DNA of 64,000 nt, from contig NZ_JAVHJU010000034.1 in the NCBI RefSeq assembly GCF_031082405.1, positions 62,001 to 126,000 of the forward strand, given 5' to 3'. The first letter of the stretch is position 1; every line of letters begins with the position of its first letter. The notes under the pieces were generated by a model. It was given only the letters and a program-made list of their open reading frames with translations, ran no database searches and was not told the origin of the DNA. Positions 47,585 through 56,616 of the stretch are shown in pieces. This stretch comes from Amycolatopsis sp. A133 (lineage in GTDB: Bacteria > Actinomycetota > Actinomycetes > Mycobacteriales > Pseudonocardiaceae). The position numbers and the translations under genes are program-made.

Positions 47585-48989
47585 GGACGTCCTCGCGGCC
47601 CTGCGGGAGCTGCGGGCGGGCGACCTGCCCACGCACGGCGGCCGGACCCTGGCCTACGTCTACGACAGCGGGCTGTCCGAAGTGGACTCCCTGGGGGCGG
47701 CGGCGCACGCGCTGGCGTCGTCGGCCAACGGCCTCGACCCGACGGCGTTCCCGAGCCTGCTGCGGATGGAGAACGACCTGGTCGCCGCGGCCGCTTCGCT
47801 GCTCGGCGACGTTCCGGGCGTCGTCGGCTCGGTGACCTCGGGCGGCACGGAGTCGTGCCTGCTGGCGGTGCTGGCGGCCCGTGACGCGCACCCCGCGGTG
47901 GCCGCGCCGTCGATCGTGCTCCCGACGACCGCGCACGCGGCCTTCCACAAGGCGGCCCACCTGTTCGGGCTGCGGCGGATCGACGTCCCGGTCGACCCGG
48001 TGACGTTCCGCGCCGACCCGGCGGCGATGGCCGCGGCGATCGACGACTCGACGGTCCTGGTCGTGGCGAGCGCACCGTCGTACGCCCACGGCGTCCTGGA
48101 CCCGGTGCCCGAGATCGCCGCGGCGGCACTCGAGCGCGGCGTCCGGATGCACGTCGACGCCTGCATCGGCGGCTGGGTCCTGCCGTACTTCGCCCGTCTC
48201 GGCGCGGACGTCCCGCCGTTCGACTTCCGCGTCCCCGGCGTCACGAGCATTTCGGTCGACCTGCACAAGTACGCGTACTGTCCGAAGGGGACGTCGGTGC
48301 TGCTGCACGCCTCGGCGGAGCTGCGGCGCACGCACTACTTCGCGAGCGCGGCCTGGCCGGGCTACACGATGCTGAACACGACGATCCAGAGCACCCGCTC
48401 GGGCGGCCCCCTCGCCGCGGCGTGGGCGGTGGTGCACCACCTCGGCTCCGACGGCTACCTGAAACTGGCGTCGGCCGCGCGGGAGGCGACCTCCCGGATC
48501 CGGTCCGGCCTCGAGGAACTCCCCGGCCTGCGGGTACTGGGCGACCCGGTGTCGACGCTGATCGCGTTCGCCGGCGACGGCGACGGCTTCGACCTGTTCA
48601 CGGTGGCCGACGAGATGAAGGCGCGCGGCTGGTACGTCCAGCCGCAGTTCGCGCACCTGACGTCGCCGGCGAACCTGCACCTGACGGTGACGGCGGCGAA
48701 CCACGGCAGCGAGAAGGAGTTCCTGACCGATTTGGCGGCTTCGCTGGACGCGGCCCGGGCGGCGGGCCCGGTGGTCGTCGACCCCGCGGTGGCGGAGTTC
48801 GTGGCGGCCCTCGACCCGGCGACGCTGACTTCGGAGCAGTTCGCGGGCCTCCTCGCGGCGGCGGGTCTGGGCGGCGCTTCCGGGCTCCCGGAGCGGATGG
48901 CGCCGATCAACGCGCTCCTCGCAACGGCACCGGCGCCGTTGCGGGAGCGGCTGCTGCTGGAGTTCCTGGGCGCCCTCTACACGCCGTGA
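47571..48989 (+). CDS. PLP-dependent decarboxylase / sphingosine-phosphate lyase-like enzyme
   Basis: 472-residue group II PLP enzyme. The pyridoxal-phosphate lysine is in VDLHKYAYCPKGTSVLL, preceded by MHVDACIGGWVLPYFA; SGGTESCLLAVLAARD near residue 90 binds the phosphate. This set is typical of sphingosine-1-phosphate lyase-like and glutamate decarboxylase-like proteins. The C-terminal 80 residues are variable. It is coupled to the MFS gene upstream and, by a GTGA overlap, to the short gene downstream. The substrate is unknown. Confidence 0.88.
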   Translation: MNPSEDVLAALRELRAGDLPTHGGRTLAYVYDSGLSEVDSLGAAAHALASSANGLDPTAFPSLLRMENDLVAAAASLLGDVPGVVGSVTSGGTESCLLAVLAARDAHPAVAAPSIVLPTTAHAAFHKAAHLFGLRRIDVPVDPVTFRADPAAMAAAIDDSTVLVVASAPSYAHGVLDPVPEIAAAALERGVRMHVDACIGGWVLPYFARLGADVPPFDFRVPGVTSISVDLHKYAYCPKGTSVLLHASAELRRTHYFASAAWPGYTMLNTTIQSTRSGGPLAAAWAVVHHLGSDGYLKLASAAREATSRIRSGLEELPGLRVLGDPVSTLIAFAGDGDGFDLFTVADEMKARGWYVQPQFAHLTSPANLHLTVTAANHGSEKEFLTDLAASLDAARAAGPVVVDPAVAEFVAALDPATLTSEQFAGLLAAAGLGGASGLPERMAPINALLATAPAPLRERLLLEFLGALYTP

Positions 48990-49444
48990 ACGGGGTACTG
49001 ACCAGCATCATCGCGGTCTGCGGGACCTTGGCCGGGTCCGCGCTGACGTACCTCTTCGCCCGCCTCACGGCGCGGCGGACGGAGAAAGCCGTCCGCGAGG
49101 AGCGGCTTCGCCAGGAGCGGATCACGGCCTACGCGGCTTTCGCCGGCGCGATGACCGCCCTGCGCCAGAAGGTGATCGCGCTGTGGTTCCTGCAGCACGA
49201 AGACGCGGACCCGCGGGCCGCGCACACCGAGGCGGACCAGTGCGGGGCCGCAGCCGACCACGCCCGGTTCGAGGTGCGCCTGCTCACCGAAGACGCCGAG
49301 GTCCTCCGGCTCGCCGACGCCGCGTTCGACCCGATCGCCGCCATCGGCAAGGCGGCGGACCGGGCCGAGCTGGAGGACCACGAAGCCCGCAGCCAGGAGG
49401 TCCTCACGGCGTTCGTCCGAGCCGCCGGGCGGCAGCTCCGGTGA
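48986..49444 (+). CDS. Small membrane-anchored protein with long helix (unknown)
   Basis: 152 residues. One N-terminal membrane helix (VLTSIIAVCGTLAGSALTYLFARL) is followed by a basic/acidic helical stretch (TARRTEKAVREERLRQERITAYAAF) that may be a coiled coil. GTG 48986 overlaps the PLP-enzyme stop (GTGA). I do not recognise a family. It resembles small actinobacterial proteins of unknown function that carry a helix and a charged tail. It ends base to base against the next convergent gene. Confidence 0.75.
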   Translation: MNGVLTSIIAVCGTLAGSALTYLFARLTARRTEKAVREERLRQERITAYAAFAGAMTALRQKVIALWFLQHEDADPRAAHTEADQCGAAADHARFEVRLLTEDAEVLRLADAAFDPIAAIGKAADRAELEDHEARSQEVLTAFVRAAGRQLR

Positions 49445-49717
49445 TCACTGGTTCCGCGAAGCCAGCCCCGCGGGAGCGGACTTGACGGCCGCGTGGATCG
49501 CGTCCGCCAAGGCGAGCGCGTCCTCTTCGGTCAGCTCCAACGCGACCCGCGCCGAAGCGCCCAAGCCCGGGTTGCGGAAGTCGATGTTCACCGTGTGCGC
49601 GTACGGCGCGTGCACCGGGTGGTCGACGTACACGGTTCCCTCGCTCACCCGGAACCAGCCGCGGGCGCCCTTGCCGCTGCCTTCGAGCGCGAACTTCTCC
49701 GTCAGATAAGTGCACAT
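49445..49717 (-). CDS. DUF6295-like small protein
   Basis: 90 residues, starting MCTYLTEKFALEGSGKGARGW. It shows the compact beta-rich pattern of the DUF6295 group (VYVDHPVHAPYAHTVNIDF; ALELTEEDALALADAI). Function unknown. It is separated by 12 bases from the end of the dienelactone hydrolase gene on the same strand, so it is the last gene of the MarR-MFS-hydrolase operon. Confidence 0.78.
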   Translation of the reverse strand: MCTYLTEKFALEGSGKGARGWFRVSEGTVYVDHPVHAPYAHTVNIDFRNPGLGASARVALELTEEDALALADAIHAAVKSAPAGLASRNQ

Positions 49718-49729
49718 GAGCGGGTCCTC

Positions 49730-50470
49730 TCAGGCGGTGAGCGTGCGGGCGTAGAAGTCGAGGATGCGTTCCCAGCCGTCCTTGGCGGCTTCGGGGCGGT
49801 AGCTCGGGCGGTCGACGGCGAAGAACGCGTGGCCGGCGTCCGCGTAGGTGTGGAACTCGTGCTCCTTGCCCAGCTTCTCCAGCTCGGCCGCCAGCACGGC
49901 CACCTCGTCCGGGCCCGGGAACTGGTCGTCCGCGCCGAAGATCCCGAGCAGCGGGCACGACAGCTGCGGGGCCAGGCCCAGCAGCGGCTTCATCCGCTTC
50001 ATGGCCTCCGGCGGGTCGTTGACGACGAACGCGCCGTAGCAGTCCACCGCCGCGTCGAGGTCCAGGGAACACGCCGCCAGGAATGCGTGGCGCCCGCCCG
50101 AGCAGTGGCCGATGACGCCCACGCGGCCATTGGCGTTTTCCAGCGCACGCAGGTAGTCCGCCGCGCCCGAGACGTCGCCGACCAAGCGGTCGTCGGGGAT
50201 GCCGCCCGCCGCGCGGACCGTGGCGGCCGCGTCGTCCGGGTCCGCGCCCGGCGCTTCGCGCGTGTACAGGTTCGGGCAGAGCGCGTTGTAGCCCTCGACG
50301 GCGAAGCGGCGCACCATCTCCTTCGTCGCCGCGTCGTAGCCGGGCAGGTGGTGGATCACCACGACACCGCCGCGCGGGGCCGGGTCGGTCGGTTTGGCCA
50401 GGTAGGCCTCGAGTTCGTCCCCGCCGTGGCCGGTGATGGTGACGGTTCCGGCGATGATTTCGTCGGTCAT
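49730..50470 (-). CDS. Dienelactone hydrolase-family enzyme
   Basis: 246-residue alpha/beta hydrolase. The nucleophile is a cysteine in GHCSGGRHAFLAA, the acid is in FGADDQF and the histidine is in DAGHAFF, the triad of dienelactone hydrolases. ATG 50470 overlaps the upstream MFS stop by 4 bases. Probably hydrolyses lactones or esters, perhaps the compound handled by the MFS pump, under MarR control. Confidence 0.92.
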   Translation of the reverse strand: MTDEIIAGTVTITGHGGDELEAYLAKPTDPAPRGGVVVIHHLPGYDAATKEMVRRFAVEGYNALCPNLYTREAPGADPDDAAATVRAAGGIPDDRLVGDVSGAADYLRALENANGRVGVIGHCSGGRHAFLAACSLDLDAAVDCYGAFVVNDPPEAMKRMKPLLGLAPQLSCPLLGIFGADDQFPGPDEVAVLAAELEKLGKEHEFHTYADAGHAFFAVDRPSYRPEAAKDGWERILDFYARTLTA

Positions 50471-52137
50471 CGGTTCTCCTTCGCTCCCTCGGGGATGTGG
50501 ACGTACCGTTTGCCGCGCGAAGCGGAGGCGATCGCGGCGACGACGGCCATCACCGCGGCCGCGGTGAACACGACCACCAGGCCGTGGTGGAACGGGCCGG
50601 AGACCAGCCGCGGGAAGAACTCGCCGCCGGTCAGGGCCGAGCGGTCGGGCGGCGACAGCGCCGCGAGGACGTCCGGGCCGAGCAGGTGCCCGACCGGGTT
50701 GCTGCCGAGGAACGCGGCGAACAGCGTGCTGACCGGCGGGAGCCCGGCGACGCCGTCGGCGACGGGCGCCGGGACGCCGTGGGCCTGCAGGCCGCCGGTC
50801 AGCGTCTGCGGCAGCGACGAAGCCAGCCCGGCGATCATCAGCGAGAAGAACACGCCGATCGACAACGACGTGCCGGAGTTCTGGAAGGTCGCCCGCATGC
50901 CGGAGGCGACACCGCGTTGCGCGGTCGGGACGCTGCTCATGATGGCCGAGGTGTTGGGCGCGGCGAACATGCCCTGGCCGACGCCGCTCAGCACGAGCAG
51001 CGCCGCGAACGCCGGGTAGGAGAAGTCCACCGGCAGCGCCAGCAGGCCCAGGAACGCCGCGGCGACCAGCAGCAGGCCGCCGGTGGCGAGCGGCCGCGCG
51101 CCGAAGCGGTCGGACAGGTACCCGGACACCGGCCCGGCGACGAGGAACCCGGCGGTCAGCGGCAGCAGGTGGATGCCCGCCCACAGCGGCGTCCGCTCGT
51201 AGTCGTAGCCGTGCAGGGGCAGCCAGATGCCCTGCAGCCAGATGATGAGCATGAACTGCATGCCACCACGAGCCACCGAAGTCAGCAAGGCGGCGATGTT
51301 GCCGGCGGCGAACGCGCGGATCTTGAACAGGGAAAGCTGGAACATCGGCGCGGCGACGCGGGTCTCGATGACGCCGAACAGCAGGAGCAGCAGCACACCG
51401 GCGCCGATCCCGCCCAGCACCCGGGGATTGCCCCAGCCGGTCGCCGCGCCGCCGTAGGGCTGGATGCCGTAGGTGATCGCGGCGAGGACCAGCGCCGTCC
51501 CGGCCGCGAAGGTGACGTTGCCGCCCCAGTCGACCTTCGCACGCTGAGGCGTCCCCACCTCGCGGAGGCTGCGGATCGACCAGATCGTGCCGAGCAGGCC
51601 GAACGGCACGCTGACCCAGAACACCGCGCGCCAGTCGAGCTCGGCCAGCAGCCCGCCGACGACGAGGCCGAGGAACTGCCCGGCCAAGGCGGTGATCTGG
51701 TTGACGCCGAGGGCCATGCCGCGCTGCTCGGCGGGGAAGGCGTCGGTCAGGATCGCCGCCGAGTTCGCCGTCAGCATCGAGCCGCCGACGGCCTGCACGA
51801 CCCGCCAGCCGATCAGCCAGAGCGCCCCGGCGCCGGCGTGGAACGGGTCGAACGACAGCGCCACCGACGCGGCGCTGAACACGACGAAGCCGACGTTGTA
51901 CATCTTGACGCGGCCGAACATGTCGCCGAGCCGCCCGAGCGTCACCACCAGCACCGCCTGCACCAGCAGGTAACCGAGGATCATCCAGAGCAGGTAGCCG
52001 ATGTTGCCCGGGGCCAGGGGGTCGAGCCCGATGCCGCGGAAGATCGCCGGCAGCGAGATGATCACGATCGAGCCGTCGAGCGCGGACATCAGCACGCCGA
52101 GCGTGGTGTTCGACAGCGCGACCCACTTGTAGCTCAC
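50467..52137 (-). CDS. DHA2-family (EmrB/QacA) MFS drug exporter
   Basis: 556-residue transporter with about 14 membrane helices. Motif A-like GRLGDMFGRVKMYN follows the second hydrophobic segment, and ALDGSIVIISLPAIF marks helix 1. GTG 52137 overlaps the MarR stop by 4 bases. Proton-driven multidrug or metabolite export is the expected role; the marR-MFS-hydrolase order is typical of inducible resistance. Confidence 0.92.
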   Translation of the reverse strand: MSYKWVALSNTTLGVLMSALDGSIVIISLPAIFRGIGLDPLAPGNIGYLLWMILGYLLVQAVLVVTLGRLGDMFGRVKMYNVGFVVFSAASVALSFDPFHAGAGALWLIGWRVVQAVGGSMLTANSAAILTDAFPAEQRGMALGVNQITALAGQFLGLVVGGLLAELDWRAVFWVSVPFGLLGTIWSIRSLREVGTPQRAKVDWGGNVTFAAGTALVLAAITYGIQPYGGAATGWGNPRVLGGIGAGVLLLLLFGVIETRVAAPMFQLSLFKIRAFAAGNIAALLTSVARGGMQFMLIIWLQGIWLPLHGYDYERTPLWAGIHLLPLTAGFLVAGPVSGYLSDRFGARPLATGGLLLVAAAFLGLLALPVDFSYPAFAALLVLSGVGQGMFAAPNTSAIMSSVPTAQRGVASGMRATFQNSGTSLSIGVFFSLMIAGLASSLPQTLTGGLQAHGVPAPVADGVAGLPPVSTLFAAFLGSNPVGHLLGPDVLAALSPPDRSALTGGEFFPRLVSGPFHHGLVVVFTAAAVMAVVAAIASASRGKRYVHIPEGAKENR

Positions 52138-52577
52138 AGCTCGTCCGCCAGCCGCTCGAGCAGCGGGATCGCCGCGATCAGGGCGCGCTGCTCGGCCGCG
52201 GTGAACTTCCCGGCCAGTGCGTCCGCCAGCTGCCGGGTGGTCTGCGAGCGCCGGTCGGTGAGCAGCTCGACACCGGCTCCGGTGACCGACATCAGCACCT
52301 TGCGGCCGTCGGAGCCGTCCTTGCGCCGCTCGACGAGCCCGCGCTCGACCAGCCCGGCGAGCGTGACGCCCATGGCCTGCGGCTTGACGCGTTCGAGGTC
52401 GGCGAGGCAGCCGGGGGTGGCCGGTCCTTCGCGGTCGAGCCGGGACAGCACCGAACGTTCGGGCAGGGTCGGTTCGCCGGCGACGTAGCCCTGGCGCAGC
52501 CGCCGGACGAGCCGGCCGAGCGCGACGCGCAGGTCGGCGCTCGCCTGCAGGAGCTCCTCGTCCGGCACGATCGTCAA
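52134..52577 (-). CDS. MarR-family regulator
   Basis: 147 residues; winged helix in LPERSVLSRLDREGPATPGCLADLERVKPQAMGVTLAGLVERGLVERRKDGSDGRKV. TTG 52577 or in-frame GTG 52568 could be the start; the longer one is listed. The start overlaps an inverted repeat (52576-52599), so autoregulation is likely. First gene of a tightly coupled operon with the MFS exporter and hydrolase. Confidence 0.9.
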   Translation of the reverse strand: MTIVPDEELLQASADLRVALGRLVRRLRQGYVAGEPTLPERSVLSRLDREGPATPGCLADLERVKPQAMGVTLAGLVERGLVERRKDGSDGRKVLMSVTGAGVELLTDRRSQTTRQLADALAGKFTAAEQRALIAAIPLLERLADEL

Positions 52578-52606
52578 CCTAGACTGATAAACCTGGGTTG
52601 ATCAAC
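52576..52606. promoter_or_regulatory. MarR operator candidates
   Basis: AACCTAG (52576-52582) and CTGGGTT (52593-52599) form an inverted repeat with one mismatch, and GTTGATCAAC (52597-52606) is a perfect 10-base palindrome. Both sit at or just before the marR start. Confidence 0.6.
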
Positions 52607-52707
52607 TCGGACTTCGGCACCGCTATCGGGTGAGCCGGGAGCTTTCGCCGGGGGCGGCTCCGGATCCGGTGTTACCGTCCGCAATGGACACCTTGGAGGG
52701 ACACCGG

Positions 52708-53004
52708 ATGACCATCCTGCACGTCGAGCACGCCGGCCACGACCACGTCCACCGCGAGGGCTGCGGCCACGCGGCGGTCCCGCACGGCGACCACATCGAC
52801 TACGTGCACGAAGGGCACCTGCACCGCGCGCACGACGGCCACTTCGACGAGTGCGAAATCGCGGGCCACGTGCCCCACACCGGTCACGACCACGCCCACG
52901 GCGACGGCTGCGGCCACGTGGCGGTCCCGCACGGCGACCACGTCGACTACCTGCACGACGGGCACCGCCACGCGACCCACGAGGACCACTACGACGACCA
53001 CTGA
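52708..53004 (+). CDS. His-rich metal-binding protein with two internal repeats
   Basis: 98 residues, about a quarter histidine. It has two copies of the pattern (C/D)GCGH-A/V-AVPHGDHxDYxHxGHxH: EGCGHAAVPHGDHIDYVHEGHLH and DGCGHVAVPHGDHVDYLHDGHRH. This small actinobacterial family is thought to bind zinc or related metals. ATG 52708 has GGAGG 8 bases before it; ATG 52684 in frame is an alternative. No signal peptide. It may act as a metal store or chaperone. A palindromic terminator follows 4 bases after the stop. Confidence 0.85.
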   Translation: MTILHVEHAGHDHVHREGCGHAAVPHGDHIDYVHEGHLHRAHDGHFDECEIAGHVPHTGHDHAHGDGCGHVAVPHGDHVDYLHDGHRHATHEDHYDDH

Positions 53005-53008
53005 CCCC

Positions 53009-53054
53009 GTCGTGAGTGGTAAGGCGGGTTAGAACCCGCCTTACCACTCACGAC
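53009..53054. terminator. 46-bp palindrome, copy 1 (bidirectional terminator)
   Basis: Exact 22-bp inverted repeat around the two bases AG (left arm 53009-53030, right arm 53033-53054). It lies between convergent genes (stops at 53004 and 53070). A second copy at 60199-60244 shares the inner 20 bp of each arm. Confidence 0.88.
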
Positions 53055-53069
53055 AAGCCGCGGGAGACC

Positions 53070-54293
53070 TCAGAAAAGACCGCAGTTGGAGATCGCCGGG
53101 AGGCCGGCGAAGCGGCCCTCGAGCCAGGCGAACGCCTCCGGGTACGCCCGCACCGCGCCGAGCACGTGCGTCGGCACCAGCGACGTGCTGAACTGCACCT
53201 TCACGCCCTTGCCGCACCACGTCCGGCCCAGGTCGCGGTCCTGCGCGTAAGGCACGATGTCGTCGAGCGCGCTGTGGACGATCAGCACCGGCGCCGACGG
53301 CTTCAGCGAACCGATCTTCTGCTCGGCCACCCGCGACCGGTACGGCTCTTCCCCGAGGTACGCGACGAGCGAGCGGCCGTCGTTGGTCAAGGTCGACGAC
53401 TGCGTGAACGCGTGCCCGGCGATCGCCGCCACCGTGCACTCGGTCCGGACCTGCTCGAACAGCTGCTTGCCGCGCGCGTTGAGCAGCGCCGGGATGTTCA
53501 GCTCCGGATACGCGTAGTTCATGCTGACCAGCGCGAACCCGAGGAACCCGACCGCGTAGTGGCCGTCGAGGTTCTTGGCGACCTCGGCGAGGTCGGCCGG
53601 CACCGCCCCCGCGTACGCGCCCTTGAGCTTCAGCTCCGGGGCGTAGCCCGGCTGCAGCTCCGCCGCCGCGGCCGACGCGCCGCCGCCCTGGGAGTAGCCC
53701 GCGATCGCGACCGGGCCGTCGTCCGGAAGCCCCGCCTCCGGCAGCCGCTGCGCCGCGCGGATCGCGTCGAGCACCGCGTGCCCCTCCGACGCGCGGTTGA
53801 CGTACGTGTGGTCCCCGGGCGTGCCGAGCCCTTCGTAGTCGGTGACGACGATGCCGTAGCCCCGCGTCAGCAGCCCGGCGATGAACGGGCCTTCGTACTC
53901 GAAGCCCGCGGCAAGCGCTTTCGACGGCGCGCAGTCGTCGCCCTCGCCCTGGGTGCCGACGGCGTAGGAGACGATCGGGCGCACGCCGGTGCCGTGCCAG
54001 GCCGACCGCGGGGTCAGCACCGTGCCGGTGACGGCGATCGGCGAGCCGTGCGTGTCGGTGCTGCGGTACATGATCCGCTGCACGCTTGCGTCAGCCTTGA
54101 TCAGCTTGATCGGATCGATGTAGAACGTCGACGCCTCGTGCCGGATGACGTCGCCGTTGCTGCCCGCGGGAAGGGGGGACGGGGGATCGTAGAAGGACGC
54201 GGCGGAGGCCTGTGGCGGGCCGAGTGTCGCCAGGGCCAGAACGGAAACCGTGGCGACGGCCGCGCAGAGGGCGCGGCGGGGGAAGATACGCAT
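53070..54293 (-). CDS. Secreted lipase (LIP/secretory lipase family)
   Basis: 407-residue exported alpha/beta hydrolase. The signal peptide runs to about residue 32 (FPRRALCAAVATVSVLALATLGPPQASA). The nucleophile elbow is GYSQGGGAS, the acid HSALDDIVPYAQ, and the histidine PTHVLG. The pair of Cys residues near GDDCAPS and the C-terminus fits the extracellular secretory-lipase family (PF03583 type). Probably hydrolyses triglycerides or other esters. It is divergent from a TetR gene. Confidence 0.9.
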   Translation of the reverse strand: MRIFPRRALCAAVATVSVLALATLGPPQASAASFYDPPSPLPAGSNGDVIRHEASTFYIDPIKLIKADASVQRIMYRSTDTHGSPIAVTGTVLTPRSAWHGTGVRPIVSYAVGTQGEGDDCAPSKALAAGFEYEGPFIAGLLTRGYGIVVTDYEGLGTPGDHTYVNRASEGHAVLDAIRAAQRLPEAGLPDDGPVAIAGYSQGGGASAAAAELQPGYAPELKLKGAYAGAVPADLAEVAKNLDGHYAVGFLGFALVSMNYAYPELNIPALLNARGKQLFEQVRTECTVAAIAGHAFTQSSTLTNDGRSLVAYLGEEPYRSRVAEQKIGSLKPSAPVLIVHSALDDIVPYAQDRDLGRTWCGKGVKVQFSTSLVPTHVLGAVRAYPEAFAWLEGRFAGLPAISNCGLF

Positions 54294-54330
54294 GCTTGCT
54301 CCTCGTTGAGCAGGGCGGGTGCGCGGGGAA

Positions 54331-54352
54331 ACACCTTTTTAGACAGAGGTGT
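54331..54352. promoter_or_regulatory. Inverted repeat between lipase and TetR
   Basis: ACACCT (54331-54336), 10-base spacer, AGGTGT (54347-54352), exact arms. Lies 38 bases before the lipase start and 31 bases before the TetR start; a probable site for the TetR. Confidence 0.6.
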
Positions 54353-54382
54353 CGGAAAAAGAATCACGTGAGGGGGACCACC

Positions 54383-55027
54383 ATGTCAAGCCCGGCTCCG
54401 CGTGGGCGGCCGCGCAAGCTCCCGGTTTCCGAGCAGCGCGCCCGCGTGCTGCGGGCGACCGCGAGGGTCGTCGCGCAGCACGGGATGCAGGGCGCGACGA
54501 TCGAGCAGATCGCGCGGGAAGCCGGCGTCTCACGGCAGGCCGTCTACGAGCAGTTCGGCGACCGCGCGACGCTGTTCGCCGAGGTCGTGGCCGAAACCGA
54601 GGAGCGGGCGTTCACCGCCATCGCGGGGCCGTCGGTGGCCGACGAGCAGCCCGGTCTGCGGGCCTGGGCACGGGCCAACTACGCCAACATGGTCACCTTC
54701 GTCGCCGACCACCCCGAGGGCTACGGCGTGCTCCGCGCGGCCGAGCGCGCGGGCGACCCCGCTCTCACCCGGTTGAGGGAGAGGCTGGCCGTCGTCTACG
54801 CCGAAGCCAGCCGCAAGCGGTGGGCCGCGCACGGCATCGACTCCGGCCGCGCGGACCGCGCGCTCGTCACGCTCTTCTTCGCGATGACCGAGTCACTGGT
54901 CCAGGCCACCTGGGACGGCGAGCCGCCCGACCAGGACGCCCTGATCGACCTGCTCACCGAGTTCACCGTCGGCGGCGTCGCCCGCCTCCAGACCAAGGCG
55001 AGCGACGTCATCGACCGGTTGCGGTAG
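54383..55027 (+). CDS. TetR-family regulator (AcrR-like)
   Basis: 214 residues. DNA-binding domain GRPRKLPVSEQRARVLRATARVVAQHGMQGATIEQIAREAGVSRQAVYEQFGDRATLF; helical C-terminal domain. ATG 54383 follows GAGGGGG. Faces the secreted lipase across 89 bases that hold an inverted repeat, so it is a candidate repressor of the lipase and of itself. Confidence 0.92.
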   Translation: MSSPAPRGRPRKLPVSEQRARVLRATARVVAQHGMQGATIEQIAREAGVSRQAVYEQFGDRATLFAEVVAETEERAFTAIAGPSVADEQPGLRAWARANYANMVTFVADHPEGYGVLRAAERAGDPALTRLRERLAVVYAEASRKRWAAHGIDSGRADRALVTLFFAMTESLVQATWDGEPPDQDALIDLLTEFTVGGVARLQTKASDVIDRLR

Positions 55028-55131
55028 GGGCGCTGTGCCGATCGATTACCAATCCGACCACAGTCACGGCCGAATGGCTTCGTAGCACGGTTGCGTTCCG
55101 CGCGGGGGGCGGCCTGCTTTTGGCCGGATTG

Positions 55132-56412
55132 CTAAGCCGCGGCCAAGGCCGCCGCGGCCGACCCCACCACCCGGTTGCGCCCGCCGTGTTTGGCCGCGTA
55201 CACGGCCGCATCGGCGGACGCCATCACCTCCTCGATGGACGCACCGTCGAGCGGGTAGGCGGCGACGCCGATGGACGCGGTCTGCCGTTCGATGTCCACG
55301 GCCGCGCCCTCGTTGGTCTTGGTGCTGATGATCAGCTCGCTGACCCGTTGCCTGATCCGCTCCGCCGTGACGATCGCATCCTCTTTGGACGTCGACGGCA
55401 GCAGTGCGACGAACTCCTCGCCGCCGAACCGGCCGACCAGGTCGTGCGCCCTGGTCTCCTGCTTGACCACGGCGGCGACCGCCTTGAGCACGTCGTCCCC
55501 CGCGAGGTGCCCGTAGGTGTCGTTGATCCGCTTGAAGTGGTCGAGGTCGATCATCATGGCGCCGAAGCTGCCGTTCTCCCGCTCCGCGCGCGAGATCTCG
55601 CGCTGCGCGCCGTCCTGCCAGGTGGTGGCGTTGAGCAGCTGCGTCTTCTGGTCGGTCGTGGCCAGCTCTTCCAGCCGCTTGATCAGCACGGACCGCTGCA
55701 GCACGTACAGCGGCAGGATGACCAGCACCGACAGCAGCGGCTCCTCGTTGAGCACCATCACCAGCAGCGCGCCGACGCACAAAGTGGACAGTTCGAGCAG
55801 GTTGTCGTCCATGTTGCCGAGGCACGAGACCGGGGTCGCGCTCTTCGGGTCGGCCAGGTAGAGGCCGAGGCCGGTCAGCGCGGTGTTGACCGTGAAGAAG
55901 GCCAGGGCGGCCAGCGTCACCGTGGCCACGCCGCTGCCGATGGTCATGTGACCGACGACACCCGCGGAGAACGCCGACAGGATCATCGTGGTCGCGTTGG
56001 CGGCCACACGGTGAAATTCACCCGGACGGGTGCCGGACCAACTGCGGAACGCAAGGTATACGTACAGCACGACCCCGAGCGCGGCGACCAGCTGAGCCGG
56101 CAGCAGCAGGCCGGCGGGCAGCAGCCACACCGAAGTCATCGAGATGTAGGGCCCGTTGCTGAGGATCCGGCGCTGCCGCTCCAGCCGCCTGCTGACCTCG
56201 GTTTGCGCTACGGCCAGGGCCGTGAGCAGCAGAAACGTGCCCACCTGGGCGACGGTGACCGGCACGGTCAACAGTGCGACGGCGGTCCAGCTCAGCATGA
56301 CCGTGATGGCGGTCAGCGTCGCGACGATCCAGTCGCGGGGGCGGGTCCACAGTGCCCAGCCCCGCACGCGAGAAATCAAGTCTTGGCCGCTCTGTTCCCC
56401 CGATGTGACCAT
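55132..56412 (-). CDS. Membrane-bound diguanylate cyclase (GGDEF)
   Basis: 426 residues. About eight hydrophobic helices occupy residues 25-240 as a sensor-like membrane part. The GGDEF domain (about 250-415) has the active-site GGEEF (330-334), MMIDLDHFKRINDTYGHLAGDDVL for metal and substrate, and an inhibitory RxxD site (RAHD 321-324) five residues before GGEEF. It should therefore make cyclic di-GMP from GTP and be product-inhibited. No EAL domain. The signal sensed is unknown. The ATG is preceded by GGGGGAAAA. Confidence 0.93.
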   Translation of the reverse strand: MVTSGEQSGQDLISRVRGWALWTRPRDWIVATLTAITVMLSWTAVALLTVPVTVAQVGTFLLLTALAVAQTEVSRRLERQRRILSNGPYISMTSVWLLPAGLLLPAQLVAALGVVLYVYLAFRSWSGTRPGEFHRVAANATTMILSAFSAGVVGHMTIGSGVATVTLAALAFFTVNTALTGLGLYLADPKSATPVSCLGNMDDNLLELSTLCVGALLVMVLNEEPLLSVLVILPLYVLQRSVLIKRLEELATTDQKTQLLNATTWQDGAQREISRAERENGSFGAMMIDLDHFKRINDTYGHLAGDDVLKAVAAVVKQETRAHDLVGRFGGEEFVALLPSTSKEDAIVTAERIRQRVSELIISTKTNEGAAVDIERQTASIGVAAYPLDGASIEEVMASADAAVYAAKHGGRNRVVGSAAAALAAA

Positions 56413-56616
56413 TTTTCCCCCAGACCCTTGCGCAGATGTACGGTGACAAAGTACTCACGGACAGTTTCAGACCGTTCGCCTGCTGTCCACAAGGGCTTTC
56501 GGTGTGTACTTTTTCTTTGACACCGGAACGAGAGGTGGCCAGCGATGCGCGGCAAAGAACAGTGACCGCACAGCGCACCGCAAGGTCGCGCAGGTCGAGC
56601 CCACGCGCGGGGCATG

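Noticed and set aside
53016-54371. Long plus-strand frame opposite the secreted lipase, starting MVRRVRTRLTTHD
   Set aside because: The start comes from the palindrome, which gives the same residues at 60206, and the rest is antisense to a clear lipase gene.
56413-56616. TTGACA near 56515 as a sigma-70-type promoter
   Set aside because: No suitable -10 follows at 16-18 bases, and no gene starts on the plus strand downstream.
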